Source: Armatimonas sp043757465 (GTDB lineage Bacteria; Armatimonadota; Armatimonadia; Armatimonadales; Armatimonadaceae). Taken from it: a DNA stretch of 64,000 nucleotides. Location of the stretch: assembly GCF_043757465.1 (NCBI RefSeq), contig NZ_JAYVPL010000158.1, positions 1 to 64,000 of the forward strand. Reading direction: 5' to 3'. Shown piece after piece: positions 39,337 through 47,115 of the stretch. The notes below the pieces were generated by a model, which did not search any database, had not been told where the DNA came from, and was given only the letters and a program-made list of their open reading frames with translations. Position numbers and translations under genes: made by a program. Position 1 is the stretch's first letter; each line of letters opens with the position of its first letter.

Positions 39337-40668
39337 ATGGACGATGAGAAAACGGTTGGAAATGAGCTGTGGAGCGTCGGTGAAGTCGCTCGGTTTCTAA
39401 AACTCTCCGTGCGTGAGGTGGAGGTGCTACGGCAAGAAGGTAGGCTGAGCGCGACGAAGCGCTGGCCGCGCGGCTGGCGGTTCTCGTCGGCGTCGGTGAT
39501 CGGGTATTTTGAGGGACAGGAGCCCTCGCCTGCCGAGCCGCAACACGCCCCGGAAAACACAGGGCAATCGAACTTCGGTGAGATTCTAAAGGCTATCAAA
39601 GAACTTGAACAACGCCAGCTTGCGGAGGAGGGAGAAAGTGAAGGTGCCGACTACGATGCGCCCTCGATGATCAAGATGGTCAATGCCATTTTCTCCAAGG
39701 CCATTGATCTGGGGGCATCGGATGTTCATTTTGAGCCGTCGCAACGGCTCATGCGCGTTCGGTTTCGCATCAATGGCCTGCTGCAAGAAGTCCTGCCGAT
39801 CCCGAAGCTCCTTCAAGATCAGCTCGTTCGTCGTGTGATGGTCATGGCGGAGCTTGATCTGGCACGGCTCTTTGTGCCACAAGTGGGGATGATTCGGGTG
39901 AAGCACAATACGCTGGACTGGGGCGTGCGGGTGACCGTGATTGCGTCGCTCTATGGTCATACGATTACGGCGCGGCTGGTCAATCAGGCACTTCTGGACG
40001 GCGGCTTACAAGAACTTGGGATGCTGCCAGAGCTTCTGGTGCCACTGGAAGACCAGCTCGATTCTGCCGGAGGACTCTTTCTTTTTGCCGGGCCAAGTGG
40101 GAGCGGGACAACCACAACGGCGGCAACGTGTCTGCGCTATCTCAATAAGATTGAGTGCGCGGTCTACACCATTGAGCAGCCTATCGAGTACGAGCTTCTG
40201 GGCGCGACGCAGATTCAGCTCAATCCGTTCTGTGGGCACACGCTCGAAAAAGCGCTTAAGACCGTCCTGCGCTCCCAGCCTCAGGTACTCTTTCTGGGAA
40301 GTATCGAAAACGCCGAGACCGCCCGCGCTGCCCTTGAAGCCGCCGAGGCGGGCATTACCGTACTGGCTACGGTTCGCTGCACCAGTATTGCCACGGTTTT
40401 CACGCTACTGGAGCGCTACGGGATTGCGCCGCAGACCCAAGCCCGGCTGATCCAGGCGGTTCTGAATCAGCGCCTGGTTCATCCCCCGCGCACGGAGGCA
40501 GTGAGGGGATTTTTTGAGGTGGCTTGGATCGGTGGTGCCTTGGAGCTACAGGATTTAATTGAGCAAAGAGCACCCCACGAGAAGCTGGAAAAGGCGATAC
40601 GGCGCTACGCTTTTTCCCCGCCGCTAGAGGAGCAGCTCGCTGCTGGCGAGTACCCCGCTAATCATTAA
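39337..40668 (+). CDS. MerR/excisionase-type HTH domain fused to a degenerate PilB/GspE-like ATPase
   Basis: A 443-residue protein. Residues ~10-60 (LWSVGEVARFLKLSVREVEV, RWPRGWRFSSASVIGYFE) form a helix-turn-helix of the MerR/excisionase type. From ~105 comes the GspE/PilB ATPase fold, with GASDVHFEPSQRLMRVRFRING intact. The nucleotide site is not: Walker A reads AGPSGSGTTTT with Thr258 in place of Lys, the Walker B region is LFLGSIENAET instead of VGEIRDxET, the Asp box is TIEQPIEYEL and the His box is ATVRCTSI. ATP hydrolysis is therefore improbable. ATG 39337 opens just before the HTH; earlier in-frame starts at 39295 and 39301 exist and none has a Shine-Dalgarno. No other pilus assembly gene is near. 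Confidence 0.82.
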   Translation: MDDEKTVGNELWSVGEVARFLKLSVREVEVLRQEGRLSATKRWPRGWRFSSASVIGYFEGQEPSPAEPQHAPENTGQSNFGEILKAIKELEQRQLAEEGESEGADYDAPSMIKMVNAIFSKAIDLGASDVHFEPSQRLMRVRFRINGLLQEVLPIPKLLQDQLVRRVMVMAELDLARLFVPQVGMIRVKHNTLDWGVRVTVIASLYGHTITARLVNQALLDGGLQELGMLPELLVPLEDQLDSAGGLFLFAGPSGSGTTTTAATCLRYLNKIECAVYTIEQPIEYELLGATQIQLNPFCGHTLEKALKTVLRSQPQVLFLGSIENAETARAALEAAEAGITVLATVRCTSIATVFTLLERYGIAPQTQARLIQAVLNQRLVHPPRTEAVRGFFEVAWIGGALELQDLIEQRAPHEKLEKAIRRYAFSPPLEEQLAAGEYPANH

Positions 40669-41611
40669 ACAGCTCGCTGACGGAGTCGCCGGTCCAGATG
40701 CGACGGATGGCTTCGGCGAAGAGATGCGCCACAGAGATGACGGTGGTTTTTTCGGTGCGCTTCTCGAGGGAGATAGGGATGGTGTCGGTGACGATCAGCT
40801 CCTTGATCTCCGGGCGGGAGAGGCGCTCGACAGCAGGCCCGGCCAGCACGGCGTGGGTGCAGGCGACATAGATCTCGGGGTTGGCTCCGCTGGCAATCAG
40901 CATGTCAATAATCTCGTTGATCGAGCCGCCCGTGGAGATCATGTCGTCGTAGACAATACACGTCTTGCCCTTCACATCACCCGCCAGGCCGCTAATTTCC
41001 GCGATCCCGTGGCTGGGGCGGAACTTGTAGCCCACGGCGAGTGGGCAGTGCAGGCGCGACGCGATCTTGCGCACTTTCTTGACCCGGCCCTCGTCGGGCG
41101 AGACCACGACGGTGTTCTCTAAGTTCTTGGTCGCTAAATAATCGGTGATCGCTCCGATAGCCGTGAGATGATCCACGGGAATATCGAAGAAGCCCTGGAT
41201 CGCATCCGCGTGCAGATCCATCGCCACAATCCGATCCGCGCCCGCCGTCGTGAGCAAGTTGGCGATCAGCTTGGCGGTAATCGGCTCACGGGGGCGGTCT
41301 TTTTTCTCCTGGCGGGCGTAGCCGTAGTAGGGCAGCACCACGGAGATGCTGTTGGCACTAGCGCGCTTCAGCGCGTCCAGCAAGATCAGCAGCTCTAATA
41401 AGTTCGCGTCAATCGGGGCGCAGGTCGGCTGGAGCACAAAAGCGTCCGTGCCGCGCACCGAGTCCTCGAACTTGATGTAGATCTCGGAGTCGGGGAAGCG
41501 GGTGATCTTGAGAGGGCCAAGTTCGATACCCAGGTTCTGGGCGACAGCGGCGGCGAGCTCGGGGTGCGCGGTTCCAGAGAAGAGCGCCATAGGGGGACGA
41601 AGAACAGACAT
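40658..41611 (-). CDS. prs: Ribose-phosphate pyrophosphokinase
   Basis: PRPP synthetase of 317 residues, supplying PRPP for nucleotide, His and Trp synthesis. FSGTAHPELAAAVAQNLGIELG opens the protein. LPYYGYARQEKKDRPREPITAKLIANLL contains the ATP loop, VAMDLHADAIQGFFDIPVD the metal-binding part, and TCIVYDDMISTGGSI the PRPP-binding signature. It overlaps the 3' end of the convergent HTH/ATPase gene by 11 bp. A TACAAT box lies 9 nt before ATG 41611; no Shine-Dalgarno is apparent. No glmU or pth gene, common neighbours elsewhere, is present. Confidence 0.96.
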   Translation of the reverse strand: MSVLRPPMALFSGTAHPELAAAVAQNLGIELGPLKITRFPDSEIYIKFEDSVRGTDAFVLQPTCAPIDANLLELLILLDALKRASANSISVVLPYYGYARQEKKDRPREPITAKLIANLLTTAGADRIVAMDLHADAIQGFFDIPVDHLTAIGAITDYLATKNLENTVVVSPDEGRVKKVRKIASRLHCPLAVGYKFRPSHGIAEISGLAGDVKGKTCIVYDDMISTGGSINEIIDMLIASGANPEIYVACTHAVLAGPAVERLSRPEIKELIVTDTIPISLEKRTEKTTVISVAHLFAEAIRRIWTGDSVSELFND

Positions 41612-41653
41612 ACGGAGGCTATTGTACCGTGAGTGCGGCCATCTTCCCCCGCG

Positions 41654-42397
41654 CTACAGCCCAACCCCACGCGCCGAGACCGTGGCGCGCGCCTGTGCGA
41701 CAGGCTTCATCACGATCTCGTCTAAGTTCACGTGCCAGGGGCGGGTGACAGCAAAGACAACCACATCGGCGACATCATCGGCGGTGAGGGGCGTGAGGCC
41801 GTCGTAGACTTTCTTTGCCCGCTCCGTGTCGCCGAAGAAGCGGACTTCAGAGAACTCCGTCTCCACCAAGCCCGGCGCAATATCCGTGATGCGAACGGGG
41901 GTGCCGTTAAGCTCTAGCCGAAGTGTCTCGGTGACGGCACGGGCGGCGTGCTTGACAGCGCAGTAGCCCGCGCCGTTGGGGTAGGTCTCCCGGCCCGCGA
42001 CGCTGGTGATATTGACGATATGGCCCTTTCCATTCTGTAGCTTGGGAAGCAGCGCACGGGTGACACGCATCAGGCCCATGACATTGGTCTGGTACATCTG
42101 GAGCCAGTCGTCGTCGCGGGCTTGGGCCAGCGGCTCCAGCCCAATCGCGCCGCCCGCGTTGTTGACAAGAACGTGAAGCGTGTCGGGAACCGTGGCACAG
42201 AAGGCTTCTACGGAGGCTAGATCCGCGACATCCAATACATGGGCAGAACCGCCTAGCTCCTCGGCGAGGGCATTGATCCGATCTTCCCGTCGTGCGCCTA
42301 AAACGACAAAATAGCCCGCTGCCGCAAGCTGCCGTGCACTCGCCGCCCCGATGCCACTAGAGGCACCGGTGACGACGGCGATTTTCTTCTCACTCAT
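41654..42397 (-). CDS. SDR family oxidoreductase (YdfG-like)
   Basis: Short-chain dehydrogenase of 247 residues. VVTGASSGIGAASARQLA is the NAD(P) loop, with ARRED after beta-2 (Arg there favours NADP). VLDVADLASV and LVNNAGGAIG follow. The catalytic set is ITSVAGRETYPNGAGYCAVKHA with Ser, Tyr and Lys. RITDIAPGLVETEF is the substrate loop. The best family fit is YdfG-like (3-hydroxy acid/serine dehydrogenase), but substrates cannot be set. The start ATG 42397 lies 6 nt after a TAAACT box, the same arrangement as before trmFO. Confidence 0.9.
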   Translation of the reverse strand: MSEKKIAVVTGASSGIGAASARQLAAAGYFVVLGARREDRINALAEELGGSAHVLDVADLASVEAFCATVPDTLHVLVNNAGGAIGLEPLAQARDDDWLQMYQTNVMGLMRVTRALLPKLQNGKGHIVNITSVAGRETYPNGAGYCAVKHAARAVTETLRLELNGTPVRITDIAPGLVETEFSEVRFFGDTERAKKVYDGLTPLTADDVADVVVFAVTRPWHVNLDEIVMKPVAQARATVSARGVGL

Positions 42398-42412
42398 GGG
42401 TTCAGTTTACCC

Positions 42413-42430
42413 TGGAAAAAATATTTTCCA
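42413..42430. promoter_or_regulatory. Inverted repeat upstream of the exported-protein operon
   Basis: TGGAAAA, AATA, TTTTCCA: a 7-bp perfect stem in the 95-bp gap between the SDR gene and the divergent lipoprotein operon. It is near the SDR -10 box. It could be an operator. Confidence 0.4.
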
Positions 42431-42492
42431 AGGCTGTCCAGAATCGGTGGTTTGTGCTGTTTTCTTTTTAGAAAGATAGGAGAATCAGGAAG

Positions 42493-43737
42493 ATGCAGCA
42501 GACACGACGGACTTTTTTGATGACCACCGGGGGCTGGCTCACCGGGCTGGCGGCGGGCTGTGGAAGCGGAGGCAGCGGGGGAAGTGGTGGGAGCAGCACC
42601 ACCGACTTACTCACGCGGATCGAGCCGGCCAAGGCGGAGCTGGGCATGAGCTTCGTGGGCGACTCGCTCAACACGCGCTTTGATGCGGCATCGCTTCTGT
42701 TTCCCGAAATTGGGAAACTGGTGGCGGCTGGGACAAGCGCCACGGGTGAGGTGCTGGCTAAATTTGCAGGCACACCTGCTTTTGAAGACGATTCCCGGCT
42801 GATCGCGCTTTGTGCCGTGTTGGATCGGACGCAGGATCGCTCGGCGGTTCGCGCTCTGGCTGATTTCGTGGAGCGCAATCTCAATGGTAGCCTGCTCTAC
42901 AGTCTGTCTACGGCTACCTATGTCCTACGGCGACTAACGGATCAGCCGATGGCTGGAGGGCTGACCTTCTCTGAAGCCGTCACCATGCAGGCGAACGTGG
43001 CGGCGGCGCGTGCTTGGCTTGCCGCCAACCCCAGCATCGCTCAACGACATGTCTCCACCCCGCGTGCCCAAGCGCGCTTCGACGGGCAGAGTGCAAAGAC
43101 GCGCTATCGTCTTCGTATCGATACTGTGCCTTTCGACATCACTTTTGAGGTGACCCGGTTCGGGACCCTCGATGTTCCCGCAGGAACTGCACAGTCAAAG
43201 GTCAGCGATACCACCAGCAAAGGGGGAACCCTTGTCAGCAGCTTTGATGGTTTCCCTATTGATCCCCTCAATGGGGCACCATCAAAGTACACGAACTGCG
43301 CGGGCTTTGTGCTCTACAAACTCTTTGGGATTCGTGGAAACTACGATACCCAGAGTCTCCACGAGCGCCTCTTAGATGCAGGAATGGTGGAGCGTGGGAG
43401 TGTGAGTGCCGTCCGAAAAGGAGACTACGTTGCCTTCTTTACGGAGGATGGGAAAATACCGCACGTTGGGGTTGTGGGGAGCGTCGCCCCCCTCATGATT
43501 CTCAATAAGGACAACCAAGGTCCCGTGTTTCTTGCCGCACCGGATGCCGCTTATTTCTCCCAGAAAGAGTCCGGGTTCTTTAGCGCCTTCGGCCGTCCTA
43601 CCTGGACCCCACATTACTTCTATTTTCCCACCTCCCTTGGCTATGTCGACGCGATTATTGATCCTGATCCGGCCTTGGCAAGCAACCCAGCCTACTTACA
43701 AGACGCTAGTGGTCATGTGAAAGGAACGATCCGATGA
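42493..43737 (+). CDS. Tat-type lipoprotein with NlpC/P60-like Cys-His domain
   Basis: A 414-residue protein. The leader MQQTRRTFLMTTGGWLTGLAAGC has a twin-arginine motif and a lipobox Cys23, followed by a Gly-Ser linker. The middle is helical, about 40-190. The C-terminal domain has YTNCAGFVLYKLFG (Cys269), KGDYVAFFTEDGKIPHVGVVG (His324) and MILNKDNQGPVF. That is the order of Cys, His and polar residue in NlpC/P60 or CHAP-like amidases and peptidases. A peptidoglycan or peptide amide-bond hydrolase is inferred. It begins an operon with three exported proteins. Its stop overlaps the next start by 4 bp. GGAG is 9 nt before the start. Confidence 0.65.
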   Translation: MQQTRRTFLMTTGGWLTGLAAGCGSGGSGGSGGSSTTDLLTRIEPAKAELGMSFVGDSLNTRFDAASLLFPEIGKLVAAGTSATGEVLAKFAGTPAFEDDSRLIALCAVLDRTQDRSAVRALADFVERNLNGSLLYSLSTATYVLRRLTDQPMAGGLTFSEAVTMQANVAAARAWLAANPSIAQRHVSTPRAQARFDGQSAKTRYRLRIDTVPFDITFEVTRFGTLDVPAGTAQSKVSDTTSKGGTLVSSFDGFPIDPLNGAPSKYTNCAGFVLYKLFGIRGNYDTQSLHERLLDAGMVERGSVSAVRKGDYVAFFTEDGKIPHVGVVGSVAPLMILNKDNQGPVFLAAPDAAYFSQKESGFFSAFGRPTWTPHYFYFPTSLGYVDAIIDPDPALASNPAYLQDASGHVKGTIR

Positions 43738-44588
43738 AAACCCTTCTTGTTCTTCTGCTCACGTGCCTTCTGGTCGGGTGTAGCGGTGGACGTCAAGTCG
43801 TGCCCAGCACACGTAGCACGGGAACCGCGGAGCTGGTGATTCAGTTCCCCCGGGCAAGCACGCGAGCCATTCCCAGTGCGACTCAGTCCGTGGTGGTGAG
43901 CGTCTCCGGCATCCTGTTAGACAAGGTCTACACTAAGACGATCAATCGTCCCAACTTCACCGATACCGTCCGAGTGCAGCTCCTGCTGCCTAGTGGAAGC
44001 CTGAGCCTCTCCGCGAAAGCGTACTCCCAAGCCGAGGGCGGTGGCTTCGTTCTGGCAAGTGGCAGTACGAGCTTTGAACTCATCCCCGATGAAGTGAAAG
44101 CCATAGATTTAGAACTGAGTGTCCCCATTGTCGGTAAGCGCTTCCGTAAGAAAGCCGTGCAGGTTACTGCGAATCCACTCATTCAGGATATTCTTCCGAC
44201 AAGTGGGTTCCCGGATCGGTTTACATCGCGGCTTGAGCTGGTCGGCATACCCGACGAGATCGTGGTGGGGGTGCCCTTTGAGCTCAAGCCACGCTGGGAG
44301 CTGACTCTGCTTGCGGGACGCGATTGGCCTGCGGCCACGACAGCGGAGATGAGTGTCATTGGTGTTGGCGTTGGCTCCTGGGAGGAGAAGAAAACGGTAG
44401 GGAGTGTTCCAAATGGAATGTCCCCTCCTGTTTTGTTTCAAGGGACGCGAACAGTGACGGTCACCGAGTTTTATAATACTGCTCCCTCTATCTTCTATAG
44501 TGTTAATGTCCAAATTCTTCCGAGCAATGGGGGCGGTGGAACCGGCTTTGCTGCCAACGTCCTTGTTTCGTACGAGCCTGTGCCATAG
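43734..44588 (+). CDS. Lipoprotein of unknown function
   Basis: A 284-residue protein with signal peptide MKTLLVLLLTCLLVGC and lipobox Cys16. The mature chain is beta-rich: GTAELVIQFPRASTRAI, TQSVVVSVSGILLDK, FTDTVRVQLLLPSGSLSLSAKAY and SGSTSFELIPDEVKAIDLELSV. It looks like one or two Ig-like sandwiches, perhaps for surface display or partner binding. No family is recognised. It overlaps the upstream Cys-His lipoprotein by 4 bp (ATGA), so translation is coupled, and it is followed after 30 bp by the PDZ protein. It is probably part of the same envelope machine. Confidence 0.6.
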   Translation: MKTLLVLLLTCLLVGCSGGRQVVPSTRSTGTAELVIQFPRASTRAIPSATQSVVVSVSGILLDKVYTKTINRPNFTDTVRVQLLLPSGSLSLSAKAYSQAEGGGFVLASGSTSFELIPDEVKAIDLELSVPIVGKRFRKKAVQVTANPLIQDILPTSGFPDRFTSRLELVGIPDEIVVGVPFELKPRWELTLLAGRDWPAATTAEMSVIGVGVGSWEEKKTVGSVPNGMSPPVLFQGTRTVTVTEFYNTAPSIFYSVNVQILPSNGGGGTGFAANVLVSYEPVP

Positions 44589-44618
44589 CGTAGTCGGCAG
44601 AGCTGAAAGGAAAAGAGA

Positions 44619-47102
44619 ATGTCGCGTCTATGGTTCCGTGTTTTGGTTTTTATCATCGGAGCATTGTCGATCCAGATGCCCGCTCGTGCCTATGAAGGGG
44701 ATCACTATGTCTGGACGTACTATTTGGCGCGACACTGTGGTTACACACACCGACAGGCGTTTCAGATTGCCAGTGCAGCGTACGCAATTGACTGGGATCC
44801 CAATACGGGGCCGATGCCCGAGGGGGTTACTCAATGGTATCTCATCGCGAAGGGAGTACCCACCGTTCATCAGCGCAAGTGGACGGAGTTCCATGCCTTT
44901 ACCCTGAATCAGTTGCAGCCAGGGCCAGCGCAGATCGCGAAAAACCAGGCGGCAGAGCGCCTGTGGAGGCTCGCCGTTGAGCAACGCAATCCGGGCCCCT
45001 ATATTCACTTCATCCAAGATGTGCAGGCGCATAGTGGCTGGGACGATGTTCGCGGACATGGTTTCGCCGGGCACCTCCCCGACTTTCTTAGCCATGACTA
45101 TCCCGACCATCGGCGGGCTAAGGCGATGACGCAAGATACCATCGCGGCCCTGCTCAAGTTCCGTAAGGAAGTGATGGGCATCACGACTCCAATCTCTATC
45201 GATCCCCAAATCTGGGTTGATCTTGAGAATCTGATCCGTGCAAATCCGTTACCGCTCAGTTTTAACGAACCTCTCACACAGAGGAATGTTATTGATAATT
45301 TTTTGCTGCCACGACTTACCTCTCCTGAATCGAGAGATTTTGCACGTGCCGCAAGGGATCCTCTGGCCCCACCTGTTAATGAACTTAATTTTGAACGTGA
45401 ACTTGGGCTGATTAACGAACTACTTGCTCAGCCAGTGTTGGAAACCTCCTTGGCTGTCATTAATGGCGCGATGCTGAAAAAGTATCAATCGGGGCGCTTC
45501 AAGAAATTTCCGCACACGTATTTCCTGCAGCAGGAATCAAAAACCGGGGATATGTTCATTGCACAAGGGCTCATAGGGCAAGAAAAGGTATTGGTCACCC
45601 CGCAACTCCCTGTGAGATGGAGACAATACGCCTTCAGTCCGGAGGGGCGTGCGACTGAGGATGGCAGTTTCGCCGTGGAGAATCTGCAACTTCAAATAGA
45701 GGAGCCAACCGTCCAAGTTGAAATTCCCAAACCGGATCAAGGTGTTCGTAAAATCCGAATCGAATTCGTGTATCAAGTGAAAGATGTGGCGCCTGCGATT
45801 GGTTCACTTCCCGTTGCCGAGTTGATTGAGGTGGGTTTTTCTAACCGTCCAAGCCAATACAATGATCCGCATCGCTATCGGATGCATTTGGTGGAGGAGA
45901 ATACTCTCTATAATTATAAGGTTCACCGTGTCTTTGAGTGTAATGTGCCCAAGGAGGATTGTGAACAAAATCGTGTCATCCTAACGCTTGGAGTGCACGT
46001 TGCTGGAATGGAACCACAGTGGCGGCGGCATCAACTCATCACTGCCCCGAAGGGCAATGACCTATCGCAGTTGCGGCAGGCGGTGACTCAGGCAGGTTTT
46101 GCGCGTATCACTGGAGAGAGCCCTACAGGATTTACTGCCTATAGTGCAGCACAAGGTGCGCTTGATGCGAGCAGTGTTACCGTTGTTGCGTTTGCCTCCC
46201 CTGCCGCTGTCGAGGAACACTTACGACGCTCCTTTGGACCAGAGCTGTCAGAGGCTGCTCGGAGATCACTGGGGAGCCTGTCCCAGTTCGGCACCAATGT
46301 GACTGCACGGCGCTGGTACTTTAGCAAGGAAGCGGAGTATTTCAACCTCTTCACTCGGCAGACAGTAGGGGGGCAGGCATATTGCTTCGGCTTTATTGAG
46401 TATGCCCTTGTCCTCAATGGGACGACGTTTCTCGATTTACTGAAAGTGTTTCCTGCACCTGAGACGGCACCGGTGTCCAAAGGGGACATGGAGGGGCAAG
46501 GTGAGGCGGCAATGCGTAGCCTGGTTGCTGCGTTAGCCCCGTTAGCTGCCTCTGCCCCCTCCAGCGGTCCCGGATATAAGTGGAAACGATTACCCGATCC
46601 GGTTTTTGCCGATGATGCTCCCAGTCTTAAGTCTAATACGGCCTCCAAAACGCCACAGGTGGCGACAAAGACGGTTCCAAAGCTATCTCCCAAACCGAGT
46701 ACGCTTCCCCGAGGTGGAACTAAGGCAGGCAAGATTCCTTTACCTCCCATGCCAAAGCAGGACAAAGACCTTCCGCCCCTTGGCTCGGTGGGCAATGTCG
46801 TCGCGGAGAACTTTGGCACCCATGCCCTAGTCCGCGAGGGCAGGCTCGTGCTCACCGATGTGGTGCGCGGCTCGCCTAGTGAGAGCGTGGGACTGCGTAG
46901 CGGGGATCGGATCCTCCAGATCGGTGACAAGAGTTTGGAGGGACTGACGGCAGCCGAGCTCCAAGCACTGGCCCATGCGCCTCTTCGCGCACCACAAAGG
47001 ATCACGTTTTTGAGAGGACACGACCAAGCGCAGGTTGTGATCCTGTTGCTGGAGAAAACCGGTGGCTACACCGTGACCGTCACTATCATTCCCAAGCAGT
47101 GA
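44619..47102 (+). CDS. Secreted protein: His-rich N-terminal helical domain plus C-terminal PDZ
   Basis: An 827-residue secreted protein. The signal peptide MSRLWFRVLVFIIGALSIQMPARA nearly equals that of the next gene. Residues ~25-200 carry GDHYVWTYYLARHCGYTHRQA, HQRKWTEFHAF, IHFIQDVQAHSGW and HDYPDHRRAKAM. The spaced His/Asp pattern recalls zinc-dependent phospholipase C/P1-nuclease folds and DUF6765. The middle (about 200-640) is unrecognised, with AT-richer codons near 45.2-46.1 kb. A Pro/Lys linker follows, then a PDZ domain (about 720-805: LVLTDVVRGSPSESVGLRSGDRILQIGD). There are no protease residues in view. GAAAGGAAAAGAG serves as the ribosome site. Confidence 0.6.
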   Translation: MSRLWFRVLVFIIGALSIQMPARAYEGDHYVWTYYLARHCGYTHRQAFQIASAAYAIDWDPNTGPMPEGVTQWYLIAKGVPTVHQRKWTEFHAFTLNQLQPGPAQIAKNQAAERLWRLAVEQRNPGPYIHFIQDVQAHSGWDDVRGHGFAGHLPDFLSHDYPDHRRAKAMTQDTIAALLKFRKEVMGITTPISIDPQIWVDLENLIRANPLPLSFNEPLTQRNVIDNFLLPRLTSPESRDFARAARDPLAPPVNELNFERELGLINELLAQPVLETSLAVINGAMLKKYQSGRFKKFPHTYFLQQESKTGDMFIAQGLIGQEKVLVTPQLPVRWRQYAFSPEGRATEDGSFAVENLQLQIEEPTVQVEIPKPDQGVRKIRIEFVYQVKDVAPAIGSLPVAELIEVGFSNRPSQYNDPHRYRMHLVEENTLYNYKVHRVFECNVPKEDCEQNRVILTLGVHVAGMEPQWRRHQLITAPKGNDLSQLRQAVTQAGFARITGESPTGFTAYSAAQGALDASSVTVVAFASPAAVEEHLRRSFGPELSEAARRSLGSLSQFGTNVTARRWYFSKEAEYFNLFTRQTVGGQAYCFGFIEYALVLNGTTFLDLLKVFPAPETAPVSKGDMEGQGEAAMRSLVAALAPLAASAPSSGPGYKWKRLPDPVFADDAPSLKSNTASKTPQVATKTVPKLSPKPSTLPRGGTKAGKIPLPPMPKQDKDLPPLGSVGNVVAENFGTHALVREGRLVLTDVVRGSPSESVGLRSGDRILQIGDKSLEGLTAAELQALAHAPLRAPQRITFLRGHDQAQVVILLLEKTGGYTVTVTIIPKQ

Positions 47103-47115
47103 GAGGAGAGCTGAT

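Noticed and set aside
46139..47005. Minus-strand frame of 288 codons
   Set aside because: Antisense to the PDZ-protein gene, Ser/Arg-rich composition typical of shadows.
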